64,000 nt of DNA from Sediminicoccus rosea (lineage in GTDB: Bacteria; Pseudomonadota; Alphaproteobacteria; Acetobacterales; Acetobacteraceae). The notes below the pieces were generated by a model. The model ran no database searches, was not told where the DNA came from, and saw only the letters and a list, made by a program, of their open reading frames with translations. Position numbers and translations under genes: made by a program. Location: the NCBI RefSeq assembly GCF_033547095.1, contig NZ_CP137852.1, positions 4,365,001 to 4,429,000 on the forward strand. The letters run 5' to 3'. Shown here in pieces: positions 8,125 to 16,307 of this stretch; the stretch's first letter is position 1, and each line of letters opens with the position of its first letter.

Positions 8125-9529
8125 CCTGCTCGAATTCGCCTGGGTGTGGAACCGGCAATTGCGCCAGGGCACGCCGCAGGTGCATCGCCGCATCCTGCGC
8201 TGGCTGGAGACGGAGCAGGCCTCGCGTCGCCTGCTGCTCATGGCCTTCCGCGGCTGCGGCAAGTCCACCCTGGTCGGCCTGTTCTGCGCCTGGTCGCTCT
8301 ACCGCAATCCGGAGCTGCGCATCCTCGTCGTCGCGGCGGACCAGATGCTGGCGGGCAAGATGGTCGGCCATGTCCGCCGGATCATCGAACGCCATCCGCT
8401 TTGCGCGGCCCTGATCCCGGAAGGCAACGAGGCCTGGGCGGCGGATCGCTTCACCGTGCAGCGGCCAGGCGCGCTGCGCGATCCCTCGATGCTGGCACAG
8501 GGCCTGCTCGGCAACATCACTGGCGCGCGGGCCGACATCATCATCTGCGACGATGTGGAAGTCGCCGGCAATTGCGACACGCCCGGCAAGCGCGGAGAAC
8601 TGCGCGAGCGTCTGGCCGAGACGGAGTTCATCCTCACGCCCGGCGGGCTGATCCTCTATGTCGGCACGCCGCACACGGAGGAGAGCCTGTATCGGGCGGG
8701 CGAAGGCTTCCTCGATGGCTATCGCCGGCTGGAGGTGCCGATCCTGGACGCCGCCGGCCAGAGCGCCTGGCCGGAGCGCTTCAAGGACAGTGCCATTGCC
8801 GCCCTGCGCGGGCGCGTTGGCGCGTTGCACTTCGCGCGCCAGATGCTGCTGCAGCCGGTGGCGATGAGTGCGGCGCGGCTCGATCCCGCGCTGCTGCTGC
8901 GCTACGCGGAGGAGACGGAATACCGCGAGGCGAATGGCCGCGCGCAGCTCTGGCTGCTCGGCCGGCGCATGGCCTCGGGCGGCGGCTACTGGGACCCGGC
9001 CTTCGGCCGCGCGGAAGGCGGCGGCGACGGCTCGGTGCTCGCCGCCACCTATACGGATGACGAGGGCCGGCACTTCCTGCATCGCCTCGCCTGGATCACG
9101 CAGCGCAGCGACGCGCCGGAGGACCCGGCGACGCAGCAATGCCGACAGGTGGCGACACTCGCGCGGGAGCTGATCCTGCCCGTGCTGCGCGTGGAGACGA
9201 ACGGCCTCGGCCGCTTCCTGCCCGCCCTGCTGCGGCGGGAGATGGCGCGCGCGGGCGTGGCCTGCACCGTGCTGGAGCACAGCAACCGCCGCCCCAAGGC
9301 CGAGCGGATTCTCGCCGCCTTCGACCCGCTTCTCGCCGGCCGCCGGCTGCACGCGCATGAAAGCGTGTTCCGTACCGGCTTCCCGCGCGAGATGGCCGAA
9401 TGGCGGCCGGACGCGCGGGGTGCGCGCGATGACGGGCTGGACGCCGTGGCGGGCTGCATCCTGGCCGAGCCGGTGCGCCTGCCGGCCCTGCCGCCGCGCC
9501 CATCCGCGCCCAATTGGCGGGGTGGCTAG
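8102..9529 (+). CDS. terminase large subunit (DNA-packaging ATPase/nuclease)
   Basis: A 475-residue protein starting at ATG 8102. An N-terminal ATPase domain shows Walker A FRGCGKST (residues 49-56) and Walker B IIICDDVE with acidic D150/D151, followed by the LYVGTPH segment near 185-191 (coupling motif region). The C-terminal half has an RNase H-like nuclease pattern, YWDPAFG with D298 and GGGDGS with D309, which should hold the catalytic metals. Length and motif order match T7 gp19-like terminases that pump DNA into the prohead and cut the concatemer. The start overlaps the preceding gene, implying coupled expression with the small subunit candidate. Confidence 0.9.
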   Translation: MTQESLADLLEFAWVWNRQLRQGTPQVHRRILRWLETEQASRRLLLMAFRGCGKSTLVGLFCAWSLYRNPELRILVVAADQMLAGKMVGHVRRIIERHPLCAALIPEGNEAWAADRFTVQRPGALRDPSMLAQGLLGNITGARADIIICDDVEVAGNCDTPGKRGELRERLAETEFILTPGGLILYVGTPHTEESLYRAGEGFLDGYRRLEVPILDAAGQSAWPERFKDSAIAALRGRVGALHFARQMLLQPVAMSAARLDPALLLRYAEETEYREANGRAQLWLLGRRMASGGGYWDPAFGRAEGGGDGSVLAATYTDDEGRHFLHRLAWITQRSDAPEDPATQQCRQVATLARELILPVLRVETNGLGRFLPALLRREMARAGVACTVLEHSNRRPKAERILAAFDPLLAGRRLHAHESVFRTGFPREMAEWRPDARGARDDGLDAVAGCILAEPVRLPALPPRPSAPNWRGG

Positions 9530-9530
9530 C

Positions 9531-9749
9531 TCAGGCGCTGCGCTTCAGCACCTCGCTCGCATGCCGCGCCCGTCCCGGCGCGGTGATCGCGAAACGCCCA
9601 TCCGCTCGCAGCTCGGCCAGGCCCATCCCCTGCAAGCGCAGCAGGCAGGGCTGGTCCTTCAGCTCCGGCGGGCGGCCATGCGGCCCCACCAGCGTCAGCC
9701 GGTGCAGGGCCGAGCGGCAGCAGCTTTCCAGATACGGCTCATTCCACAT
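9531..9749 (-). CDS. small hypothetical protein encoded opposite to the phage module
   Basis: A 72-residue protein on the minus strand, placed between the terminase and holin genes. The ATG (complement of 9747-9749) is preceded on its own strand by GGAGAG at a sensible distance, which separates it from ordinary antisense noise. The C-terminal half (LRADGRFAITAPGRARHASEVLK) looks like a small helix-turn-wing 'read-out' fold with a beta-hairpin, as in short DNA-binding or adaptor domains, but I recognise no family. It shares two bases of intergenic space with the terminase stop. Possible roles include a phage regulator or moron; function is unknown. Confidence 0.55.
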   Translation of the reverse strand: MWNEPYLESCCRSALHRLTLVGPHGRPPELKDQPCLLRLQGMGLAELRADGRFAITAPGRARHASEVLKRSA

Positions 9750-9813
9750 TCACGATCTCTCCAGCGCGCAACCGTTGTGGCGATGCGCGCGCCCGCCTGC
9801 AAGGAGGCTCCCC

Positions 9814-10122
9814 ATGGATCCCATGAACCCGTCATCCCTGTGGTGGATGGATGCCGCCCAGGCGCCGGTGATCGCCGGGCTCTACTGGCTGCTGCTCGGC
9901 ATCAAGCGCGACCTGGATCGCCGGATCGAGAAGGGCACCTCCCGCCATGATGACGGCCTGGCCCGCACGCGGGACGAGCTCGCCGCCTTCAAGCTCGAAG
10001 TGGCGCGGACCTATGTGCCGCTCTCGCTGATCCGCGACGTGGACCGGCGGCTCTCCGAGCAACTGCTCCGCATCGAAGACAAGCTCGAAAACATCCGTCG
10101 CGACCAGGAGAACGACAAGTGA
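9814..10122 (+). CDS. small membrane protein with coiled coil, holin/spanin-class candidate
   Basis: A 102-residue protein with a strong ribosome-binding site (AAGGAGG at 9801-9807) seven bases before ATG 9814. It has one hydrophobic segment (about residues 16-30, APVIAGLYWLLLGI) followed by a long charged helix with heptad-like spacing that ends in Lys/Asp/Asn. A single N-terminal membrane segment plus a cytoplasmic or periplasmic coiled coil, immediately upstream of and overlapping the endolysin (GTGA), is the usual setting of a holin or lysis accessory protein. The family cannot be named from sequence alone. Confidence 0.55.
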   Translation: MDPMNPSSLWWMDAAQAPVIAGLYWLLLGIKRDLDRRIEKGTSRHDDGLARTRDELAAFKLEVARTYVPLSLIRDVDRRLSEQLLRIEDKLENIRRDQENDK

Positions 10123-10607
10123 GCACCACGGCCCCCTCCCCCACCCGCCTCGCCGCCCAGGCCGCCGCCGAGGAGCTGCTGGCCCGCATCCTCTATGCCG
10201 AAGCCGGCCAGCGCCCGGTCCGCGCCATCGAGGCGCTGGCCTGCCTCGCGCTGAACCGCGCCCACGCCGCGCTCGCCACCGCCGAGGCGCGCACCCGCTT
10301 CGCCGGCGATGCGGCGCCCGAGACGCTGCCGCGGGCCGTCATCGCTGTGCTGCGCGCGCCCTTCCAGTTCCCGGTGCGCCACCCCCAGCATGAGCGGCAC
10401 GCGCTCTTCGCCGCGCCGATCGAGGGTGACGCCGCGCTCGCCGTCTGCCGCCGCATCGCCGGCCGCGCGCTGCGCGGCGCCCTGCCGGATGCGACGCGGG
10501 GCGCGCTGCTCTGGCATGACCTGCTGCGCCAGCCCGGATGGTCGCTCGGCCGCATGCCGACGCTGGAGGCGGGCGGCCTCGCCTTCTACCGGCTGGAGGG
10601 CCTGTGA
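10119..10607 (+). CDS. SleB-type cell wall hydrolase (endolysin)
   Basis: A 162-residue protein whose GTG start overlaps the holin candidate's stop. Near residue 25 it has LLARILYAEAGQRP followed by ALACLALNRA, the signature of the Hydrolase_2/SleB cell wall hydrolase family ('L.R.I..EA......A...VA.VVLNR'), with the catalytic-type Glu in YAEAG. These enzymes cleave the glycan strand of peptidoglycan. No signal peptide is present, so it would need a holin to reach the wall, in line with its position. It is the last gene of the phage module; the next gene, 12 bases on, belongs to the chromosome. Confidence 0.75.
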   Translation: MSTTAPSPTRLAAQAAAEELLARILYAEAGQRPVRAIEALACLALNRAHAALATAEARTRFAGDAAPETLPRAVIAVLRAPFQFPVRHPQHERHALFAAPIEGDAALAVCRRIAGRALRGALPDATRGALLWHDLLRQPGWSLGRMPTLEAGGLAFYRLEGL

Positions 10608-10619
10608 TAGACGGGGGAC

Positions 10620-10976
10620 ATGGAACCCCTGATCTACACCCTGGTGCGCGAGGCCGATTGGCGCGCCGCGGAAGCCGCCGGCGCCTATCATGGCAGCGCC
10701 GATGACCGCCGCGACGGCTTCCTGCATTTCTCGACCGCGGCCCAGCTCCGCGCCAGCGCCGCCAAGCACCGCGCCGGCGTGGCCGATCTCTGGATGATCG
10801 AGGCCGATGCGGCGACCCTGGGCGATGCGTTGAAATGGGAACCGGCGTCCGGCGGCAGCCGCCCGGGCCTCTTCCCGCATCTCTACGCGCCGCTGCCACT
10901 CTCCGCGATCCGCCGCGCCATCCCGGTGCCGCTGGATGCCGAAGGCCGTCACGCCTTCCCGGGCGGGATCCCCTGA
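10620..10976 (+). CDS. DUF952 family protein
   Basis: A 118-residue soluble protein. IYTLVREADW at the start, DGFLHFSTAAQL near residue 35 and LFPHLYAPLP near residue 85 are the conserved blocks of the DUF952 family (COG3502), which has an ADP-ribosyltransferase-like fold; its biochemical role is unknown. Homologues commonly lie beside pyrD in alphaproteobacteria. Here pyrD is also near, with a divergent transporter inserted between. The 3' end overlaps the tail of the oppositely oriented transporter gene by 28 bases. Confidence 0.85.
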   Translation: MEPLIYTLVREADWRAAEAAGAYHGSADDRRDGFLHFSTAAQLRASAAKHRAGVADLWMIEADAATLGDALKWEPASGGSRPGLFPHLYAPLPLSAIRRAIPVPLDAEGRHAFPGGIP

Positions 10977-11851
10977 CGCGCGCGTGAGACGGCGCGCTCG
11001 CTCATCACGCAGGCCAGCACCACCACCAACCCGCCCAGGATCACCTCGATGCCCGGCGCATTGCCGAAGACCACGAGGTCGAGCGTGACGGAAAGCGGCA
11101 GCGCGATGAACTCGAAGGGAGCGAGGCGCGCGGGGCTGCTGTGCCGCAAGGCCAGCGCCAGCAGGATGGTCGCCCCGCCCGCAAGCAGGCCATTGAGCAG
11201 AAGCTGCGCCCATTCCACGGCACTCGGCGCCGCCCAATAGGTGGCGGCGAAGGGCCCCGTCGCCAGTACGCCGAAAAGCGAGGGCCAGAGCACCAGCCGC
11301 GCGATCCCGGGCTCGGCCCGCAGGCTGCGGTTCAGCGTGATGTTGGCCGCATAGGCGATGGTGCCGAGCAGCGCGCAGGCGAAGCCGTAGAGGCTGCCCC
11401 CCTCGCCCAGCTGCGGCGCCAGCGCGATCATCACGCCGCAGAACCCCACGCCCGACCACAGCCAGGCCGCGCGCGGCACGCGCTCCTTCAGGAAGACGCG
11501 CGCCAGGATCAGCGTCATGAAGGGCGCGGTGAAGAAGATCAGGTAGGCATCGGCCAGGCTGAGGTAGCGCACCGCGACATAGAAGGTGAGCCCGGCCGTC
11601 AGCATGGTGCAGGCGCGCAAGCCATGCAGCCAGGGATGCGCCGTCCGCAGGGGCCCGCCCGGCCAGCCGAAGGCGCCGCGCAGCCCGATCAGCAGTCCCA
11701 GCAGCACCGCATGCCGCAGGAAGATCGCCTGGGCGGCCGAGAAATCGCCCGCCAGCAGCTTGCTGTTGGCGTCGAGCAGCCCGAACAGGCCGATGCCTGC
11801 CATGAGCAGGAGCGGGCCGCGCACCATCTTGTCCTTTGCCGTGTGTGGCAT
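10949..11851 (-). CDS. EamA/DMT-family drug/metabolite transporter
   Basis: A 300-residue integral membrane protein with about ten hydrophobic segments in two repeated halves, the EamA layout. The block starting LLLMAGIGLFGLLDANSK and the second-half segment LLGTIAYAANITLNRSL are typical. Such proteins export or import small metabolites in the inner membrane; the substrate cannot be predicted. It is divergent from pyrD (77-base spacer between the two starts) and overlaps tail-to-tail with the DUF952 gene. It has no partner genes that would reveal a pathway. Confidence 0.85.
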   Translation of the reverse strand: MPHTAKDKMVRGPLLLMAGIGLFGLLDANSKLLAGDFSAAQAIFLRHAVLLGLLIGLRGAFGWPGGPLRTAHPWLHGLRACTMLTAGLTFYVAVRYLSLADAYLIFFTAPFMTLILARVFLKERVPRAAWLWSGVGFCGVMIALAPQLGEGGSLYGFACALLGTIAYAANITLNRSLRAEPGIARLVLWPSLFGVLATGPFAATYWAAPSAVEWAQLLLNGLLAGGATILLALALRHSSPARLAPFEFIALPLSVTLDLVVFGNAPGIEVILGGLVVVLACVMSERAVSRARQGIPPGKA

Positions 11852-11928
11852 CCCGTGTCGCGTTCCGGCGGGGCGCTGTCAACGCAGCCTGGATTTCGTT
11901 CCGGCCGGTTTCGCCCTATGCAGCGCGC

Positions 11929-12975
11929 ATGACCCCCTCCCTCGCTTCCGCCCTGATGCCCCTGATGCGGGGGCTCGATGCCGAAACCGCGCATGGGCTG
12001 GCGCTCAAGGCGCTCGCCCTCGGCCTCGCCGGGCGCGACGACACGACCGATGCGCCGAGCCTCGCCACCCGCGCGCTGGGCCTGGATTTCCGCAACCCGA
12101 TCGGCCTCGCCGCCGGCTTCGACAAGGATGCGGTGGCGATCCTGCCGCTGCTGCGGGTGGGCTTCGGCTTCGTCGAGGCGGGCACCGTCACGCCCCGCCC
12201 CCAGGCCGGCAACCCGCGCCCGCGCCTGTTCCGGCTGACCGAGGATGCGGCGGTGATCAACCGCATGGGCTTCAACAATGCGGGCCTCGATTCCTACCTG
12301 GCCCGCCTGCGCGACCTGCCGCGCCCGCTGCCCGGCGTGCTCGGCGCCAATGTCGGCGTGAACAAGGAGGGCGCCGACCCGGAGCGCGACTACCCCGCCC
12401 TCTGCCGCGCCGTGGCCCCCCTCGCCGACTACGTCACGATCAACATCTCCTCCCCCAACACCCCCGGCCTGCGCGATCTCCAGGGCGAGGCGCGCCTCGC
12501 CTCCATCCTCGACGCCGTCTCGCCCCCGGCGCTCGGCAAGCCCGTTCTGGTGAAGCTGGCGCCGGACCTGGCGGAGGATGCGCTGACCCCGATCATCGAG
12601 GTCTGCGTCACGCGCGGCGTGGCCGGCCTCATCATCAGCAACACCACCATCGCGCGGCCAGAGACGCTACGCTCGGCGCACAAGGGCGAGGCGGGCGGGC
12701 TTTCGGGCGCGCCGCTCTTCGAGCGTTCCACCGAGATGCTGGCCCGCGCGCATCGCATCGCCGCCGGGCGGCTGGTGCTGATCGGCGCCGGCGGCGTCGC
12801 GACCGGCGCCCAGGCCTATGCCAAGATCCGGGCCGGCGCCTCGCTCGTGCAGCTCTACAGCGGTTTCGCCTATGGCGGGCCCGCCCTGATCGGCCGCATC
12901 AAGCGCGAACTGGCCGATCTCCTGGCCCGGGACGGTTTCGCCCATGTCGCCGATGCGGTAGGCACCGGCGCATGA
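11929..12975 (+). CDS. pyrD: dihydroorotate dehydrogenase (quinone), class 2
   Basis: A 348-residue enzyme oxidising dihydroorotate to orotate with transfer of electrons to quinone at the inner membrane, step four of pyrimidine synthesis. The N-terminal helical pair typical of membrane-associated class 2 enzymes comes first. Next are NPIGLAAGFDKD (about 62-73), VEAGTVTPRPQ, NRMGFNN, NISSPNTPGLR with the catalytic Ser of class 2, VKLAPDL, and the FMN-phosphate site GAGGVATG. I chose ATG 11929; the in-frame extension to 11836 reads through the promoter spacer. The stop overlaps the next gene by ATGA, forming a two-gene operon. Confidence 0.95.
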   Translation: MTPSLASALMPLMRGLDAETAHGLALKALALGLAGRDDTTDAPSLATRALGLDFRNPIGLAAGFDKDAVAILPLLRVGFGFVEAGTVTPRPQAGNPRPRLFRLTEDAAVINRMGFNNAGLDSYLARLRDLPRPLPGVLGANVGVNKEGADPERDYPALCRAVAPLADYVTINISSPNTPGLRDLQGEARLASILDAVSPPALGKPVLVKLAPDLAEDALTPIIEVCVTRGVAGLIISNTTIARPETLRSAHKGEAGGLSGAPLFERSTEMLARAHRIAAGRLVLIGAGGVATGAQAYAKIRAGASLVQLYSGFAYGGPALIGRIKRELADLLARDGFAHVADAVGTGA

Positions 12976-13838
12976 CCGTGCAGATTCTCGAACACCTCGC
13001 CCCCATCGCCGACCGCTATGACGGCTACGTGCTGGATCTCTGGGGCGTGGTGCATGACGGGCGGCAGCCCTATCCCGGCGTGCTCGACTGCCTGGCGGAG
13101 CTGAAGGCGCGCGGCAAGCGCGTCGTCTTCCTCACCAATGCGCCGCGGCGCGGCTGGTTCATCCAGAACATGCTGGACGGCATGGGCGTCGAGCGTGATC
13201 TCTATGCCGGCATCATGTCCTCGGGCGAATGCTCCTGGCTCTGGCTGAAGGAACGCAAGCTCCCCTGGTTCGCCAAGCTCGGTCGCCGCGCCTACCATAT
13301 CGGCCCGGAGCGCGACCTCTCGGTGGTGGAGGATGGCGCGGCCGAACTCGTCGCCCGCCCCGAGGACGCCGATTTCCTGCTGAACACCGGCCCCGACCCC
13401 GAGCGGAAGTCGAAATCCGTCGAGCCCTATCGCGACGAGCTGCGCGCCTGCTTCGAGGCCGGCCTGCCCATGCTCTGCGTCAACCCGGACCGTGCCGTGA
13501 TGGTGGCGGGCGAGCGGCTGCTCTGCGCCGGCGCGTTGGCCGATGTCTATCTCGAATGGGGCGGCGACGTCTTCGAGGCCGGCAAGCCCGACCCCGCCGT
13601 CTATGGCCCGGTGATGGATCTGCTGGGCATGACCGACAAGAGCCGCGTGGTGGCGGTGGGCGACACGCCGCACACCGACCTCGCGGGCGCCCGCCACGCC
13701 GGAATCGACAGCCTCTGGGCCCTGACCGGCCTGACCGCCGATGCCCATGGCCATGACCCCTCGCCCGGACTGCTCGCGCATGTGCTGGCCGAGGAAGGCG
13801 AGGCGCCGGTCGCCGCGCTCCGCAGCCTGCGCTGGTAG
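12972..13838 (+). CDS. HAD-superfamily hydrolase, TIGR01459 type
   Basis: A 288-residue NagD-like HAD phosphatase. Motif I is DLWGVVHDG (about 22-30), where the usual first acidic pair is D-x-x-G-x-x, motif II is VFLTNAPRR with the Thr, and motif III/IV is KPDPAVYG...VVAVGDTPHTDLAGA. This matches the alphaproteobacterial TIGR01459 family, often found with pyrD or riboflavin genes. It probably dephosphorylates a small metabolite; the true substrate is not known. It is translationally coupled to pyrD (ATGA) and followed by a terminator-like hairpin. Confidence 0.9.
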   Translation: MTVQILEHLAPIADRYDGYVLDLWGVVHDGRQPYPGVLDCLAELKARGKRVVFLTNAPRRGWFIQNMLDGMGVERDLYAGIMSSGECSWLWLKERKLPWFAKLGRRAYHIGPERDLSVVEDGAAELVARPEDADFLLNTGPDPERKSKSVEPYRDELRACFEAGLPMLCVNPDRAVMVAGERLLCAGALADVYLEWGGDVFEAGKPDPAVYGPVMDLLGMTDKSRVVAVGDTPHTDLAGARHAGIDSLWALTGLTADAHGHDPSPGLLAHVLAEEGEAPVAALRSLRW

Positions 13839-13842
13839 CTTG

Positions 13843-13870
13843 GGCCGTGCCGCGTCGAGGCGGCATGGCC
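13843..13870 (+). terminator. hairpin terminator candidate after the pyrD operon
   Basis: GGCCGTGCCGC pairs with GCGGCATGGCC: an 11-bp stem with one G-T pair around a 6-base loop, four bases past the HAD gene stop. No U-run follows, so it would be an imperfect intrinsic terminator. Confidence 0.5.
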
Positions 13871-13925
13871 GAAAGGCGGCATCCTCCCCTCGGCAAGGGT
13901 CGGGCCTGATGGCAGGCTCGCCCCC

Positions 13926-14603
13926 ATGATCTTCCGCACCGCCTGCCGTGAGGCGCTGGGCGCGCCGGCGCTCGCCATGGCGGCCACCTTCCTGGCCTTC
14001 GGCGCGGCCGTGCAGGCGGCGGGGCTCGGCCTCGGCTGGGGGCTGGCGGCGGCGCTGCTGGTCTATGGCATGCCGGGGCAGATGGTGCTGGTGGCAGCCG
14101 TGGGCCTGCCGGGCGGCGCGCTTCCGGCGGTGCTGGGCGCCGCCACCGCCAATGCGCGCTTCCTGCCCATGGCGGTCGCGCTTTCGCCCTGGCTGGGCGG
14201 CGGGCCGCGCCGCTGGTGGGCGTTGCCCTTCATCGCCGTCACCCCCTGGGCCATGGCGATGCGGCGCCTGCCCGGCCTGCCGGAGGTGGAGCGCCTACCC
14301 TGGTTCCTGGGCTTCGGCCTGACCTCCTGGCTGGTGGCGGGGGCGGCGACCATTCTCGGCCACGCCATCGCCCCCCTGCTGCAAGGGCCGGTGCTGGCGC
14401 TGATGCTTCTGGTGAACCCGCTCTATTTCACGCTGATCCTGGCACATGAGGTGCGCGTGCCACCCGGCCGCCGTGCCGTGATCGCCGGCTGCTGCGCGGC
14501 GCCGCTGGCGCTGCTGCTGCCCGCCGCCTGGGGGCTGCTCGTGGCGGGCATCCTCGGCGGCACGCTGGCCTTCCTGTGGGGGGAGCGGCGTGGCCGGCGC
14601 TGA
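13926..14603 (+). CDS. azlC: AzlC-family branched-chain amino acid export permease subunit
   Basis: A 225-residue membrane protein with around six hydrophobic segments. MACRGALG-like N-terminal residues, the conserved YGMPGQM segment (about 42-48) and TANARFLPMA (about 78-87) are AzlC hallmarks. AzlC pairs with AzlD to export branched-chain amino acids or analogues across the inner membrane. It overlaps the azlD start by 14 bases, so the two subunits are made together. No clear ribosome-binding site precedes ATG 13926. No Lrp-type regulator lies next to it. Confidence 0.88.
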   Translation: MIFRTACREALGAPALAMAATFLAFGAAVQAAGLGLGWGLAAALLVYGMPGQMVLVAAVGLPGGALPAVLGAATANARFLPMAVALSPWLGGGPRRWWALPFIAVTPWAMAMRRLPGLPEVERLPWFLGFGLTSWLVAGAATILGHAIAPLLQGPVLALMLLVNPLYFTLILAHEVRVPPGRRAVIAGCCAAPLALLLPAAWGLLVAGILGGTLAFLWGERRGRR

Positions 14604-14919
14604 GCTTGCCCTGATCCTGCTGATCCTGGCCTGCGCGCTGCTGCGCGCGGCGGGGCTGCTGGTGGCTGGGCGGCTCAGGCCCGATCACCCCTTCGTGCGC
14701 TGGGCGGCCTCGGTGGCGCTTGCGACACTCGCCGCCTTCATCACGGTCGCGATCCTGGCACCCTCGGGCCTGCTCGCCGGCATCGCGCTGCCGGCGCGGC
14801 TGCTGGGCCTCGCCGTCGCGCTGGGCTGGCTCGCCTGGCGCGGCGGCATGCTGGCGCCGCTCATGGCGGGGCTGTCCGCCACCGCCCTCCTGGATGCCGG
14901 GCTTCGCCTGCTGGAATGA
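14590..14919 (+). CDS. azlD: AzlD-family branched-chain amino acid transport protein
   Basis: A 109-residue protein starting at GTG 14590 inside the azlC 3' end. It consists of four hydrophobic helices, with AASVALATLAAFITVAIL in the middle, the size and topology of AzlD. It is the small obligatory partner of AzlC. The stop at 14919 directly abuts the stop of the opposite gene at 14920, leaving no spacer for a dedicated terminator. Confidence 0.85.
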   Translation: MAGAELALILLILACALLRAAGLLVAGRLRPDHPFVRWAASVALATLAAFITVAILAPSGLLAGIALPARLLGLAVALGWLAWRGGMLAPLMAGLSATALLDAGLRLLE

Positions 14920-15903
14920 TCAATCCACGCGGATGTTGCGTGCGCGGATGACCTGGCCCCAGCGGTCGAATTCCTGCGCCGCGAACTGCGTCATCTCGGC
15001 CTGGGTGTTGCCGACGGCGACCAGCCCCGCCGCCGCCATCCGGCTGATCACGCCCGGGTTGGAGACGGCCTCGCGCACCGCGGCGGCCAGCCGCTCCTGC
15101 GCGGGCTGCGGCGTGCCCGTTGGCACCGCGATGCTGCCCCAGCTCTGCACCGTGGCCTCGCCGAAGCCGGCCTCGGCGAAGGTCGGCAGGTCGGGCAGCA
15201 CGGCGATGCGCGCGGGGCCGCTGGTGGCGAGCGCGCGGATCGCCCGCGCCCGCACCTGGCCAATGGAGGAGGCCGGCTGGTCCAGCATGACCTGCACCGT
15301 GCCATTCACGAGATCCGCCATGGCCTGGCCCGAGCCGCGATAGGGCACATGCACCATCTGCGTGCCGGTCACCGCCATGAAGAGCTCGGTGAAGATATGC
15401 GTGCCCGAGCCGACGCCCGAGGTGGCGAAGCTGAGCTGCCCCGGCCGCGCCCGCACATAAGCCACGAATTCCTGTAGCGTCTGCGCCGGGATGGAGGGGT
15501 GGATCACCACGATCACGTCGGTCGTGAAGATCTTGGACAGGTAGGTCAGCTCCCGCCGCACGTCCACGGCGCGCATCAGGCCCAGATGCGGCGCCTGCGT
15601 CATCACGCCATTGGTGGCGACCAGCATGGTGTAGCCATCGGCCGGGCTGCGCGCCGCGGCCTCCACGCCCACCGCGCCGCCGGCGCCGGTGCGGTTCTCG
15701 ACCACCACGGGCTGGCCCAGCGTCTCGCTCAGCCGCTCGGCGATGATGCGCCCGCCCACATCCGTGCTGCCCCCTGGCGAGAAGGGCACGATGATGCGGA
15801 GCTGCCGGCTGGGCTGCCACGGGGCTTGCGCCCCCGTCTGGGCTGCGGCGGCCAGCGGCAGCAGCGCGGGCGCGGCGAGGAGGGAGCGGCGGTTCAGCAT
15901 CAT
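14920..15903 (-). CDS. Bug-family tripartite tricarboxylate transporter substrate-binding protein
   Basis: A 327-residue secreted protein. A signal peptide (NRRSLLAAPALLPLAAAAQ, Tat-like RRS start, cleavage near residue 21) precedes a Bug/TctC binding domain with LRIIVPFSPGGSTDV, VVENRTGAGG and HVPYRGSGQAM, the classical binding-loop motifs. Such proteins bind carboxylates or aromatic acids in the periplasm. No TctA/TctB membrane genes are nearby, the common orphan situation in this group. A double ATG (15903/15900) marks the start. It is last in a minus-strand run after the RidA-like gene, 14 bases away. Confidence 0.9.
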   Translation of the reverse strand: MMLNRRSLLAAPALLPLAAAAQTGAQAPWQPSRQLRIIVPFSPGGSTDVGGRIIAERLSETLGQPVVVENRTGAGGAVGVEAAARSPADGYTMLVATNGVMTQAPHLGLMRAVDVRRELTYLSKIFTTDVIVVIHPSIPAQTLQEFVAYVRARPGQLSFATSGVGSGTHIFTELFMAVTGTQMVHVPYRGSGQAMADLVNGTVQVMLDQPASSIGQVRARAIRALATSGPARIAVLPDLPTFAEAGFGEATVQSWGSIAVPTGTPQPAQERLAAAVREAVSNPGVISRMAAAGLVAVGNTQAEMTQFAAQEFDRWGQVIRARNIRVD

Positions 15904-15917
15904 GCGCGATGGGCCTT

Positions 15918-16307
15918 TCAAGCGCTGGCGAAGGCTTCCGCCTCCACCTCGACGAGGAAGCGGGGATGGGCGAGGCCCGCCACGATGAGCAGCGTGCTGG
16001 TGGGAGCATGGCCCTCCATCGCGGCATCGCGCGCCTGGCGCCAGGGCGCGATCAGCGCCGTGTCGGTCAGGAAGACGGTGAGCTTCACGATATTCGCGGG
16101 CCCCATGCCATGGGCAGCCAGCAGCGTGCGGAGATTGGCCAGCGCCAGCGCGATCTGCGCTTCGCCGTCCTCGGGGATGCTGCCATCCGGCGCGATGCCG
16201 ACCTGGCCCGAGAGCACGAGGCGCCGCCCCGGCCCCTCGACCAGCGCCGCATGCGAATAGCGCGAGGCAGGGGCGGCGACGCCCTCGGGATTGGAGAAGG
16301 TGATCAT
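15918..16307 (-). CDS. RidA/YjgF family protein
   Basis: A 129-residue protein of standard RidA length. RLVLSGQVGIAPDG, LANLRTLLAAHGMGPANIVKLTVFLTD and a C-terminal VEVEAEA strand are the family blocks. RidA proteins hydrolyse reactive enamine/imine intermediates or act as related deaminases. The C-terminal Arg that canonical RidA uses for substrate carboxylate binding (in a 'P.R..V' motif) is present as PRFLVEVEA, so activity is plausible. The start overlaps the upstream lipoprotein gene by four bases (ATGA). Confidence 0.88.
   Translation of the reverse strand: MITFSNPEGVAAPASRYSHAALVEGPGRRLVLSGQVGIAPDGSIPEDGEAQIALALANLRTLLAAHGMGPANIVKLTVFLTDTALIAPWRQARDAAMEGHAPTSTLLIVAGLAHPRFLVEVEAEAFASA

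Larger units (their letters stand above)
1..10607 (+). mobile_element. podovirus-like prophage morphogenesis and lysis module (right part)
   Basis: Consecutive + strand genes follow the T7-supergroup late-gene order: portal, scaffold, capsid, tail tube, tube/nozzle, small coiled-coil protein, tail fibre, small terminase candidate, large terminase, holin candidate, endolysin. One small gene (9531-9749) points the other way. The large internal-core proteins (T7 gp15/gp16 counterparts) are absent between 5500 and 5552. No integrase, repressor, polymerase or replication gene lies inside the window; the left part of the element is not visible. The right edge is abrupt: 12 bases separate the endolysin stop from a chromosomal DUF952 gene, with no tRNA or obvious attachment repeat. 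Base composition matches the surrounding chromosome. It may be an intact prophage end, a decayed prophage, or a domesticated particle module. Confidence 0.85.

Noticed and set aside
10608-10619. Possible phage attachment site at the right end of the module
   Set aside because: Twelve bases, no repeat of it found and no tRNA or integrase nearby.
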